Source: AWTP1-18 sp036518635 (GTDB lineage: Bacteria > Pseudomonadota > Gammaproteobacteria > Burkholderiales > Rhodocyclaceae). From it: a stretch of DNA of 20,117 nucleotides. How positions within the stretch are numbered: the stretch's first letter is position 1; every line of letters starts with the position of its first letter. The position numbers were made by a program, and so were the translations under genes. Where the stretch lies: positions 1 through 20,117 of the forward strand of contig DATDMT010000027.1 of assembly GCA_036518635.1 (NCBI GenBank), given 5' to 3'. Under the pieces are notes generated by a model. The model made no database searches, was not told the origin of the DNA, and worked only from the letters and a program-made list of their open reading frames with translations. This document shows, in pieces, positions 1-5,277 of this stretch.

Positions 1-1
1 C

Positions 2-484
2 AACCAGCGCGCCCTCGACAACGGCCCGGCGCACGACGCCTTCGGCGCCGCCGAGCGCGAGTTCATCGCCGCCCGCGACAGCTTCTACATGGCCACGGTC
101 AATCAGGAGGGCTGGCCCTACATCCAGCATCGCGGCGGCTCGCCCGGCTTCCTGCGGGTGGTGGATGCGCAGACCCTGGCCTTTCCCGATTTCGAGGGCA
201 ATCGGCAGTACGTCAGCGTCGGCAATCTGGACCATGACGCGCGGGTCTGCCTGTTCCTGGTGGACTATCCGCGCCAGCGCCGGCTGAAGATCTTCGGCCA
301 TGCCCGCGTGCTGCCGGCAGCGGCGCTGGACGATGCGCTCCATCCGCTGCTGCGCGACGTCGAAGCCGAGTCGCCGCCGCAGCGCCTGATCGTCATCGCG
401 CTGGAGGGCTACGAGTGGAACTGCCCGCGCTACATCACGCCGCGCTACACCGCCGCCGAGGCCCGGGCCCTGCTGAACCCCTGA
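2..484 (+). CDS. Pyridoxamine 5'-phosphate oxidase-family flavin-binding protein, 5' end outside the window
   Basis: The reading frame is open from base 2 to the stop at 482-484 (160 visible codons). An ATG at 89 lies inside the domain, because the 29 codons before it encode family-like sequence (ERE-FIAARDSFYMATVNQ), so the true start is upstream of the window. The split-barrel FMN-binding fold of the PNPOx-like superfamily is suggested by 'FYMATVNQEGWPYIQHRGG', the 'FPDFEGNRQYVSVGNL' segment and the 'VCLFLVDYPRQRRLKIFGHARV' strand. Members bind FMN or F420 and often act as general flavin reductases; the substrate cannot be told from sequence. The C-terminal 'CPRYITPRYT' is typical of the larger members of this family. 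The next gene, a glutathione S-transferase, starts 26 bases downstream with its own ribosome site, so the two may be cotranscribed. Confidence 0.85.
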   Translation, partial: NQRALDNGPAHDAFGAAEREFIAARDSFYMATVNQEGWPYIQHRGGSPGFLRVVDAQTLAFPDFEGNRQYVSVGNLDHDARVCLFLVDYPRQRRLKIFGHARVLPAAALDDALHPLLRDVEAESPPQRLIVIALEGYEWNCPRYITPRYTAAEARALLNP

Positions 485-510
485 CCCCATTCCATAACGA
501 AGGAGCGAGC

Positions 511-1104
511 ATGAAACTGTACGACCTGGAACTTTCCGGCAACTGCTACAAGGTACGGCTGTTCGCCGCCCTGGCGGGCATTCCGTTGGAAATCTATGCG
601 GTGGATTTCCTCGGCGGCGAGCACAAGCGGCCGCCGATCAGCGAGCTGAATCCCTGGTGCGAGATTCCGATCCTGGTGGACGGCGAGCTGGTGCTGCGCG
701 ACTCCCAGGCGATCCTGGTGTACCTGGCGCGGCGCTACGGCGGCGAGGCCTGGCTGCCGACCGATGCGGCGGGCATGGGCGAGGTGGCGCAATGGTTGGC
801 CACCGCCGCCAACGAAGTGCAGAACGGCCCCGGCGCGGCGCGCCTGGTGGACAAGTTCGGCTATCAACTGGACAAGGCCGACACCCTGCGCCGCGCCGCG
901 CGCATCCTGCCGCTGATCGAGCAGCATCTGGCAAGGCACGACTGGCTGGCCTTGGGCCGGCCGACCATCGCCGACTGCGCGGTGTTCCCCTATGTCGCCC
1001 TATCCCATGAGGGCGGCGTGTCCCTCGCGAATTACCCGGCGATCCGCGCCTGGATCGACCGCGTCAAGGCTCTGCCGCGCTTCGTGGCAATGCCGGGGGT
1101 TTGA
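511..1104 (+). CDS. Glutathione S-transferase family protein (197 aa)
   Basis: The start is the ATG at 511, preceded by AAGGAG at about 500-505; the frame stays open further upstream but overlaps the previous gene. The N-terminal thioredoxin-like domain (about residues 1-78) has the candidate catalytic Ser9/Asn11 region 'LELSGNCYKV', the cis-proline segment 'EIPILVDGE' (Pro53) and the 'LRDSQAILVYLARRY' helix that binds the gamma-glutamyl part of glutathione. The C-terminal helical domain carries 'GRPTIADCAVFPYV', the conserved N-capping box around Asp155. The length of 197 residues is normal for a bacterial GST. It would conjugate glutathione to electrophiles or act as a glutathione-dependent reductase in the cytoplasm; the subclass is not clear. 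It is the last G+C-rich gene before the cassette array. Confidence 0.9.
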   Translation: MKLYDLELSGNCYKVRLFAALAGIPLEIYAVDFLGGEHKRPPISELNPWCEIPILVDGELVLRDSQAILVYLARRYGGEAWLPTDAAGMGEVAQWLATAANEVQNGPGAARLVDKFGYQLDKADTLRRAARILPLIEQHLARHDWLALGRPTIADCAVFPYVALSHEGGVSLANYPAIRAWIDRVKALPRFVAMPGV

Positions 1105-1241
1105 AGGACTCCAAAGGCTGACATGAGGGAGGTGGGCGCGGGGGAGTCATCATCATTCTGCCGCTCCCCCCGAGGAGCTTTAGGTGCTGGTTGCGGCTGC
1201 TATCGACCCTTAGCCGCCAGTCTGGCGCTAGTAAAGCAGCC
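1105..1241. other. Non-coding junction with several inverted repeats
   Basis: No gene is supported here. CGGGGGAG at 1139-1146 faces CTCCCCCCG at 1164-1172, and GCTCC/GGAGC (1163-1167, 1174-1178) forms a small competing hairpin; either could end transcription of the GST gene, but neither is followed by a T-run. Further on, GCTTTA (1177-1182) pairs with TAAAGC (1232-1237), GCTGCT (1196-1201) with AGCAGC (1235-1240), and TAGCCGCCAG (1211-1220) with CTGGCGCTA (1222-1230) apart from one bulged C. This nested folding resembles an attC-type or terminator structure and marks the left boundary of the cassette array. Confidence 0.4.
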
Positions 1242-1309
1242 CTTCAACGCTATCCTAAGCGGTGCGCTGCAGCTTGGCGCGTCCGCTTGAAGGGATAACC
1301 AAGTTAGCC
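1242..1309 (+). other. attI- or attC-like recombination site at the left end of the cassette array
   Basis: The site ends in the core GTTAGCC at 1303-1309, the same core that closes the next site. It could begin with an inverse core CTTCAAC at 1242-1248. Between them, AAGCGG (about 1257-1262) pairs with CCGCTT (about 1283-1288), and CCCTTC pairs with GAAGGG on the outside. The bases just before the core, AACCAAGTTAGCC, resemble the ...AACAAAGTTAGGC end of class 1 attI, so an attI left by a lost integrase is as possible as an attC of a lost cassette. The core is clear; the class of site is not. Confidence 0.55.
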
Positions 1310-1330
1310 CCTTAATCAAAGGCCATCTCC

Positions 1331-1762
1331 ATGCCCGAAGTCATCGGAATAGACCATGTCTACATCACGGTATCGGACATCCAACGTTCAGAGTCTTTTT
1401 ACGACCGGGTATTGATTGAAGTACTCGGTTTCAGAAAAAACCAGTTCGTCTTGGGCAACGATCCCCACATTCAATACTTCAATCGTCACTTCGGCTACGT
1501 ACTACGCCCCGCGCACAACTCTGCCAAGCATGATTCATACGGGCCTGGGCTTCACCATTTCTGTCTCCGGGTCGATTCAGTCAGTGAGGTTGCTGAGACC
1601 GCGAGTCGATTACGCGCTCTTGCCATAGAGGCGTCGGAAGCAAAGCTCTACCCTGAGTACGCACCAGACTATTGGGCTACTTTTTTCAACGATCCCGATG
1701 GTGTCCGCCTTGAGGTCACAAATTACCGCCAAGAGCGGCGAGATCGTCATGACAAATGGTAG
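1331..1762 (+). CDS. VOC-family (glyoxalase/dioxygenase fold) protein, cassette gene 1
   Basis: This is a 143-residue single-domain vicinal oxygen chelate protein with the usual two beta-alpha-beta-beta-beta modules. The first opens with 'GIDHVYITVSDIQRSESFYDRVL', the second with 'GLHHFCLRVDSVSEV' and ends 'FFNDPDGVRLEVTNY'. Candidate metal ligands are His9, His75/His76 and Glu128, in the places used by glyoxalase I and related enzymes. Members include glyoxalases, fosfomycin-inactivating thiol transferases, bleomycin-binding proteins and dioxygenases; the role here is unassigned, and no fosfomycin or bleomycin signature was recognised. The ATG at 1331 lies 21 bases after the upstream core site, as expected for a cassette gene, with no strong ribosome site. 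Its attC begins 6 bases after the stop codon. Confidence 0.85.
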   Translation: MPEVIGIDHVYITVSDIQRSESFYDRVLIEVLGFRKNQFVLGNDPHIQYFNRHFGYVLRPAHNSAKHDSYGPGLHHFCLRVDSVSEVAETASRLRALAIEASEAKLYPEYAPDYWATFFNDPDGVRLEVTNYRQERRDRHDKW

Positions 1763-1768
1763 TCCGAG

Positions 1769-1840
1769 GGCTAACAATCCGGCCCAACGAACAGTCCGCC
1801 AGCTACGCCGTCAGCCTGCGGCTGACCTTTGTCGTTAGCC
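1769..1840 (+). other. attC site 1 (VOC cassette)
   Basis: The inverse core GGCTAAC (1769-1775) and core GTTAGCC (1834-1840) are exact reverse complements. A perfect 7-bp hairpin GTCAGCC/GGCTGAC (1810-1816, 1820-1826) lies between them. At 72 bp it has a typical attC length. It starts just after the VOC stop codon and ends 27 bases before the next gene. Confidence 0.85.
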
Positions 1841-1867
1841 CTACTCCTCTGCCTAAGCCAAGCAACC

Positions 1868-2473
1868 ATGAAAACAATTGCCATAGTGATTTTTGACAGC
1901 TTTACTGATATTGATTTGTTTCTGATGTGGGACATCCTCAAAAGGAACACTACCGATTGGCAGGTCAGGATATTGGGAACGAAAAGCGAACATCTGTCCG
2001 CCCACGGTCTTTCCGTCAAGACCCATGGCCATATTTCGAAAGCGAACGACGCAGATGTTGTGCTCTTTTCCAGCGGAAAGATTGGAGTCAAATCTGCCTT
2101 GGCCGACGACGAATTTATGAAGGCGTTTTCTCTTAATCCAGAGAAGCAGTTAATTGGGTCAATTTGCGCTGGCTCCTTTATTCTCGCCAAATTAGGCCTA
2201 CTAACTTCTAGGCCTGCAACCACTCATCCGGACGCAAAAAGGGAACTGCAAGCCCTTGGGGTCGAGGTATTAGACAAAGCCCTCGTATGCGATGGAAATG
2301 TTGCTACAGCTGGGGGGTGTCTTTCGGCTGTCTATTTGGTCGGATGGATGGTTGAAACCCTGTTTGACCAAAACAAGCGCAAGGACGCTTTACGAGAGGT
2401 GATTCCAGCCGGTCAAAGCCACATCTACGAACAGTTGATTGAGTCAAGTATCCATGGAGGCAGGGTAGGCTAA
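1868..2473 (+). CDS. DJ-1/PfpI-family protein, cassette gene 2 (201 aa)
   Basis: The protein has the class I glutamine-amidotransferase-like fold of the DJ-1/PfpI superfamily. The N-terminal strand is 'MKTIAIVIFDSFTDIDLFLMWDIL', and the nucleophile elbow is 'IGSICAGSFILAKLGLL' with Cys100, followed by 'RPATTHPDAKREL', as in the isonitrile hydratase and DJ-1/ThiJ group ('CTGAFILA...GLL...ATTHW'). The replacement of the usual Trp after TTH by Pro, and a less acidic N-terminus, make the exact reaction uncertain (glyoxalase III-like, hydratase or chaperone). The start is the ATG at 1868; upstream codons belong to the attC site. The TAA stop (2471-2473) lies inside the inverse core of its own attC, a tight packing typical of cassettes. 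Codon use is noticeably A/T-richer than the flanking host genes. Confidence 0.85.
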   Translation: MKTIAIVIFDSFTDIDLFLMWDILKRNTTDWQVRILGTKSEHLSAHGLSVKTHGHISKANDADVVLFSSGKIGVKSALADDEFMKAFSLNPEKQLIGSICAGSFILAKLGLLTSRPATTHPDAKRELQALGVEVLDKALVCDGNVATAGGCLSAVYLVGWMVETLFDQNKRKDALREVIPAGQSHIYEQLIESSIHGGRVG

Positions 2474-2531
2474 CCCATCATATAGGGACCTGCGCGAAAA
2501 GCCGCGCAGGCCGCTCACTTTCACGTTGGGC
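2468..2531 (+). other. attC site 2 (DJ-1/PfpI cassette)
   Basis: The inverse core is GGCTAAC at 2468-2474 and the core GTTGGGC at 2525-2531. The inverse core matches this cassette's own first bases (TTAGCC, 1835-1840), while TTGGGC belongs to the next cassette, as expected from IntI cleavage after the G of the core. A perfect 8-bp hairpin CCTGCGCG/CGCGCAGG (2489-2496, 2503-2510) forms the centre. Confidence 0.85.
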
Positions 2532-2546
2532 GTCATCAGATCTGCC

Positions 2547-3416
2547 ATGAACTCAGCCGCTCTTAGCCTCGTCGTTGCTGGCGCATTACTGCATGCACTT
2601 TGGAATCTGTTCGCGAAGAAGGCGTCCGGAGGGTTGCCGTTTGTGTGGCTGTTTGGAATCGTAAGCCTGGTCGTTTCAATTCCATTCGGGTTGTCATCCT
2701 GGTACACAAACTCGCAGCAACTCACTGTTCAGGCATGGGTCGCCATCGCAGGCAGCGCACTCGTACATGTGGCATATTCGCTCGTCCTACAGAAAGGCTA
2801 TCGTGAAGGCGACTTTTCGGTTGTTTACCCATTGGCGCGTGGAACTGGGCCTTTGTTCGCCGTGTTCGGTGCAATAGTCGTTCTAGGCGAAGCACCAAGT
2901 CTTCTTGGATGGATAGGCATCCTCGCGATCTTAACGGGCATCCTCTTAATTTCTGGCACCGCGCAGGCGCTTTTCGTACCTTCTCCGAAGACCCGAGCCG
3001 GCCTCCTCTGGGGAACCCTCACAGGCATATCCATTGCCGCTTACACGGTCATTGACGGTTGGACTGTTAAGGCACTCGGCATTGCACCCATGCTCTACTA
3101 CGTCCTTGGCCTCATATTGCGGACCATTATTCTTGCGCCTCAAGCACTCCGCGACCCTCACCGCCTTCGCTCTCAATGGCGTATGAATAATCGTTACATT
3201 ATTGCCGTTGGAGTGTTGTCCCCTTTTGCATACACTTTCGTCCTGTTCGCCATGACCATGGCACCACTAAGTTACGTTGCGCCGATCCGCGAATTGTCAA
3301 TGCTGCTTGGCGTTCTGTTTGGCGCAAAGTTGCTACGTGAGTCGTTCGTTCCGTCGCGTGCCATCGGTACAGCTTGTATGGTCGCCGGTGTCGTCATGTT
3401 GGCTCGCGCACAATGA
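2547..3416 (+). CDS. EamA/DMT-family transporter, cassette gene 3 (289 aa)
   Basis: The protein is very hydrophobic with about ten transmembrane helices in two repeated EamA halves. The first half runs from 'LVVAGALLHALWNLFAKKASGG' to 'GWIGILAILTGILLIS', the second from 'AGLLWGTLTGISIAAYTVIDGWTVKA' to 'FVPSRAIGTACMVAGVVMLARA'. The motif 'DFSVVYPLARGTGPLFAVFGAIVVLGE' is characteristic of drug/metabolite transporters. It probably exports a small metabolite or amino acid across the inner membrane; the substrate is unknown. ATG 2547 is preferred over a TTG at 2526, because the TTG lies in the attC core and the protein from MNSAALSLVV begins directly with the first helix. The stop is 10 bases before its attC. 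Confidence 0.9.
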   Translation: MNSAALSLVVAGALLHALWNLFAKKASGGLPFVWLFGIVSLVVSIPFGLSSWYTNSQQLTVQAWVAIAGSALVHVAYSLVLQKGYREGDFSVVYPLARGTGPLFAVFGAIVVLGEAPSLLGWIGILAILTGILLISGTAQALFVPSPKTRAGLLWGTLTGISIAAYTVIDGWTVKALGIAPMLYYVLGLILRTIILAPQALRDPHRLRSQWRMNNRYIIAVGVLSPFAYTFVLFAMTMAPLSYVAPIRELSMLLGVLFGAKLLRESFVPSRAIGTACMVAGVVMLARAQ

Positions 3417-3426
3417 GCGCAATGCC

Positions 3427-3492
3427 GCCCAACCCATCGTTCCACCGGACCTTGACCTTCCCGCGCAAGGCCGGCGAATTCAAACGTTATGC
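3427..3492 (+). other. attC site 3 (EamA cassette)
   Basis: The inverse core GCCCAAC (3427-3433) is the exact complement of this cassette's first bases (TTGGGC, 2526-2531). The core GTTATGC (3486-3492) supplies TTATGC to the next cassette. The interior pairs CCGGaCCTTG with CAAGGcCGG. The length of 66 bp is typical. Confidence 0.85.
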
Positions 3493-3517
3493 GTCATTCA
3501 GCTTAGCTCCGTAGCCA

Positions 3518-4069
3518 ATGGCCAAACTAATAGAATTTGAGACCGAGCATGTTCGTTTGCGGCAATGGAACGATGCCGACTACGGTCCTTTCGCTGCGCT
3601 GAATGCAGACGCGAGAGTCATGGAGTTCTTTCCTGCTCCGCTGAAACGTACGGAAAGTGATGCCTTGGCAGAGCGCTGCCGATCAATCATTGAAGAACGG
3701 GGCTGGGGCTTTTGGGCGGCCGAATCAAAGCTCACACACCAGTTCATCGGCTTTGTGGGGCTGCACGTTCCCTCTGCTGAACTTCCATTTTCCCCATGCG
3801 TGGAGGTTGGCTGGCGCCTGGCATTTCAGTTCTGGGGCAAGGGGCTGGCATCTGAAGCCGCCAGGGCGGCCTTGAAGTTTGGTTTCAAAGTGCTCAATCT
3901 GCCCGAGATTGTCTCTTTCACCGCTATAGGTAACTCGCGGTCTCGCGCTGTCATGGCGCGTCTGGGTATGCGAGAGTCTGGCACCTTTGAGCACCCGCAC
4001 GTCCCGGAAGGTAACGCCTTGCGGCCACATTGCCTCTATCGCCTTTCTCCTGCCGCCTATGCCGTATAA
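3518..4069 (+). CDS. GNAT N-acetyltransferase, RimJ/RimL-like, cassette gene 4 (183 aa)
   Basis: This is an Acetyltransf_3-type GNAT. The N-terminus 'FETEHVRLRQWNDADYGPFAALNADARVMEFFP' is standard for the RimJ/RimL group. The core strand is 'VEVGWRLAFQFWGKGLASEAARAALKFGF', where G-x-G-x-A (about 112-117) forms the acetyl-CoA pyrophosphate loop. The end 'NLPEIVSFTAIGNSRSRAVMARLGMRESGTFEHP' is the conserved C-terminal half. Related enzymes acetylate protein N-termini, amino acids or small amines; the substrate is unknown, and it is not one of the familiar aminoglycoside acetyltransferases by eye. ATG 3518 is the first start after the core site; no clear ribosome site is visible. The stop TAA (4067-4069) lies in the inverse core of its own attC. 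Confidence 0.9.
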   Translation: MAKLIEFETEHVRLRQWNDADYGPFAALNADARVMEFFPAPLKRTESDALAERCRSIIEERGWGFWAAESKLTHQFIGFVGLHVPSAELPFSPCVEVGWRLAFQFWGKGLASEAARAALKFGFKVLNLPEIVSFTAIGNSRSRAVMARLGMRESGTFEHPHVPEGNALRPHCLYRLSPAAYAV

Positions 4070-4156
4070 CAATCCGGTCAAGCGGACCTGGCGAACACCC
4101 GCCTTGGTTTCCTCGGCCGCTCCTGCGCGGCAGTCCGCTTACCTAGCTCGTTGGGC
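4064..4156 (+). other. attC site 4 (GNAT cassette)
   Basis: The inverse core is GTATAAC (4064-4070); the expected complement of this cassette's first bases would be GCATAAC, so one C-to-T change is seen. The core is GTTGGGC (4150-4156). The L arms pair perfectly over 8 bp, AAGCGGAC with GTCCGCTT. At 93 bp it is the longest site of the array, with the cleanest L-arm pairing. Confidence 0.85.
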
Positions 4157-4191
4157 ATCACCAACCATCACGAAAGGAAATGGATAGCAAA

Positions 4192-4653
4192 ATGAGTGCA
4201 GAACAGCGAATCAAAGACCTCGCTCTCGTACTTCCTCAAGTCAGCGCACCGGCGGGAAACTATGCGACTGCGGTTCAATCGGGAAATTTGTTGTTCATTT
4301 CTGGCAAAGCACCACTTCCGATTGACGGGAAGCCCCCGAAAGGTCGCCTTGGGCTTGAGTATTCAGCCACTGATGGCTATGCACTCGCTCGCTCCGCATG
4401 CTTGGACTTGATAGCCGTCATAAAGAACAAGCTAGGTTCTCTAGACCGAGTCGCCCAGGTGGTTGAGCTTCACGGCTCCATCAATGCGGTTCCTGAATTT
4501 GAAGAACACGCAAAAGTTTTGGACGGTGCATCGGATCTTCTAGCCGATATTTTTGGCCCGGCTGGCGTCCACGCTCGTTCAGTCATAGGGGTTAGCTCGC
4601 TTCGCAATGGGGTGCCATTAACAGTCAAAGCAACCATAGAGATCAAACGCTAA
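4192..4653 (+). CDS. RidA (YjgF/YER057c/UK114) family protein, cassette gene 5 (153 aa)
   Basis: The family pattern is visible in order: 'AGNYATAVQSGNLLFISGKAPL' near the N-terminus, 'YALARSACLDLIAVIKNKLGSLDRVAQVVELHGSINAVPEFEEHAKVLDGASDLLADIFG' in the middle, and 'GVHARSVIGVSSLRNGVPLTVKATIEI' at the end. Arg at 'HARSVIGV' corresponds to the conserved arginine of RidA that binds the carboxylate of imine intermediates. It belongs to the longer (about 150 aa) RidA subgroup. RidA hydrolyses reactive enamines/imines made by PLP enzymes; other subgroups have unknown substrates. Two starts are possible, ATG 4180 and ATG 4192. AAAGGA (4173-4178) is too close to the first and acceptable for the second, and 'MSAEQRIKDLALVLP' matches the usual family start, so 4192 is chosen. 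Confidence 0.88.
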   Translation: MSAEQRIKDLALVLPQVSAPAGNYATAVQSGNLLFISGKAPLPIDGKPPKGRLGLEYSATDGYALARSACLDLIAVIKNKLGSLDRVAQVVELHGSINAVPEFEEHAKVLDGASDLLADIFGPAGVHARSVIGVSSLRNGVPLTVKATIEIKR

Positions 4654-4658
4654 ATGAC

Positions 4659-4721
4659 GTTCAACTATCCCCTCATGCGGACACGCCAAACGGCAGCACG
4701 CCGCTTAAGAGAGCGTTATGC
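4659..4721 (+). other. attC site 5 (RidA cassette)
   Basis: The inverse core is GTTCAAC (4659-4665), against an expected GCCCAAC (two C-to-T differences). The core is GTTATGC (4715-4721). GCGG (about 4677-4680) pairs with CCGC (about 4701-4704) for the L arms. At 63 bp it is the shortest and least symmetrical of the five clear sites, but it has the right position, 6 bases after the RidA stop. Confidence 0.75.
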
Positions 4722-4744
4722 TCCTTTTCAGGAAACCCCCTGCC

Positions 4745-5158
4745 ATGTTTACCGGTAGTTGTTTGTGTGGCGGCATTAGCTTCGAAATTCGTTCTTCGCT
4801 AGCGCCAATTCAGGTCTGCCATTGCTCGCTTTGTCGCAAAGCCCAAGGGGGGCCTTTCGCCACAAACATTCCTGTCGAGTCTTCTGCGTTTCACTTCCTG
4901 GCCGGCGAAAATCTGCTCACCGTTTATGAGTCTTCGCCGGGAAAAAATCGTTACTTTTGCAGCCGTTGCGGCTCACCAATATTTAGCCGAAAAGATTCAC
5001 TGCCCAATATCATCCGGGTTCGCGCTGGTCTCATTAATGAATCATTGCCAGTCAAACCGGAGTTCCATGCATTCGTTGGGTCCAAATGCAATTGGTGGCA
5101 AATCAACGACACTCTCCCTCAGTTCCAAGAGTTCGCAACGCCAGGCGCATCAAAGTGA
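4745..5158 (+). CDS. GFA (CENP-V/GFA domain) zinc protein, cassette gene 6 (137 aa)
   Basis: This is a glutathione-dependent formaldehyde-activating enzyme (GFA) family protein. The zinc cysteine pattern is complete: 'GSCLCGGISFE' (Cys6, Cys8), 'CHCSLCRKAQGGPF' (Cys25, Cys27, Cys30) and 'RYFCSRCGSPIF' (Cys72, Cys75), followed by 'IIRVRAGLINES' and a typical C-terminal 'FHAFVGSKCNWWQI'. The founding member Gfa of Paracoccus denitrificans was described as condensing formaldehyde with glutathione, though that activity has been questioned and most homologues are untested. ATG 4745 is chosen because AGGAAA (4730-4735) lies 9 bases upstream, whereas ATG 4718 sits in the attC core. No clear attC follows the stop at 5158, so this cassette is the truncated or terminal one. 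Confidence 0.9.
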   Translation: MFTGSCLCGGISFEIRSSLAPIQVCHCSLCRKAQGGPFATNIPVESSAFHFLAGENLLTVYESSPGKNRYFCSRCGSPIFSRKDSLPNIIRVRAGLINESLPVKPEFHAFVGSKCNWWQINDTLPQFQEFATPGASK

Positions 5159-5277
5159 ACCGGTCGCTCGAATGGCGCTTTTGCCGCTAGAGCCGCTGGT
5201 CATGATGAGAGTGGTTTCGTGACTGTCCATGTGATGAGAAGGTCAGGGTTTTCGACTGTCTCAGATTTCCGGCCCGT
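5159..5277. other. Right-hand junction of the cassette array; no gene seen
   Basis: These 119 bases separate the convergent ends of the GFA gene and the MocR-type regulator. The GFA cassette starts with TTATGC, so its attC should begin near GCATAAC; this is not present. AGTGAAC at the GFA stop is only a poor match, and GTTTCGT near 5214-5220 a poor core. The site has either decayed or been cut off by a rearrangement. No strong terminator hairpin was found. Confidence 0.4.

Noticed and set aside
1331..1762. VOC cassette as a fosfomycin- or bleomycin-resistance gene
   Set aside because: The fold and metal ligands fit the superfamily, but no FosA/FosB or Ble-specific motif was recognised. The resistance label would rest only on being in a cassette.
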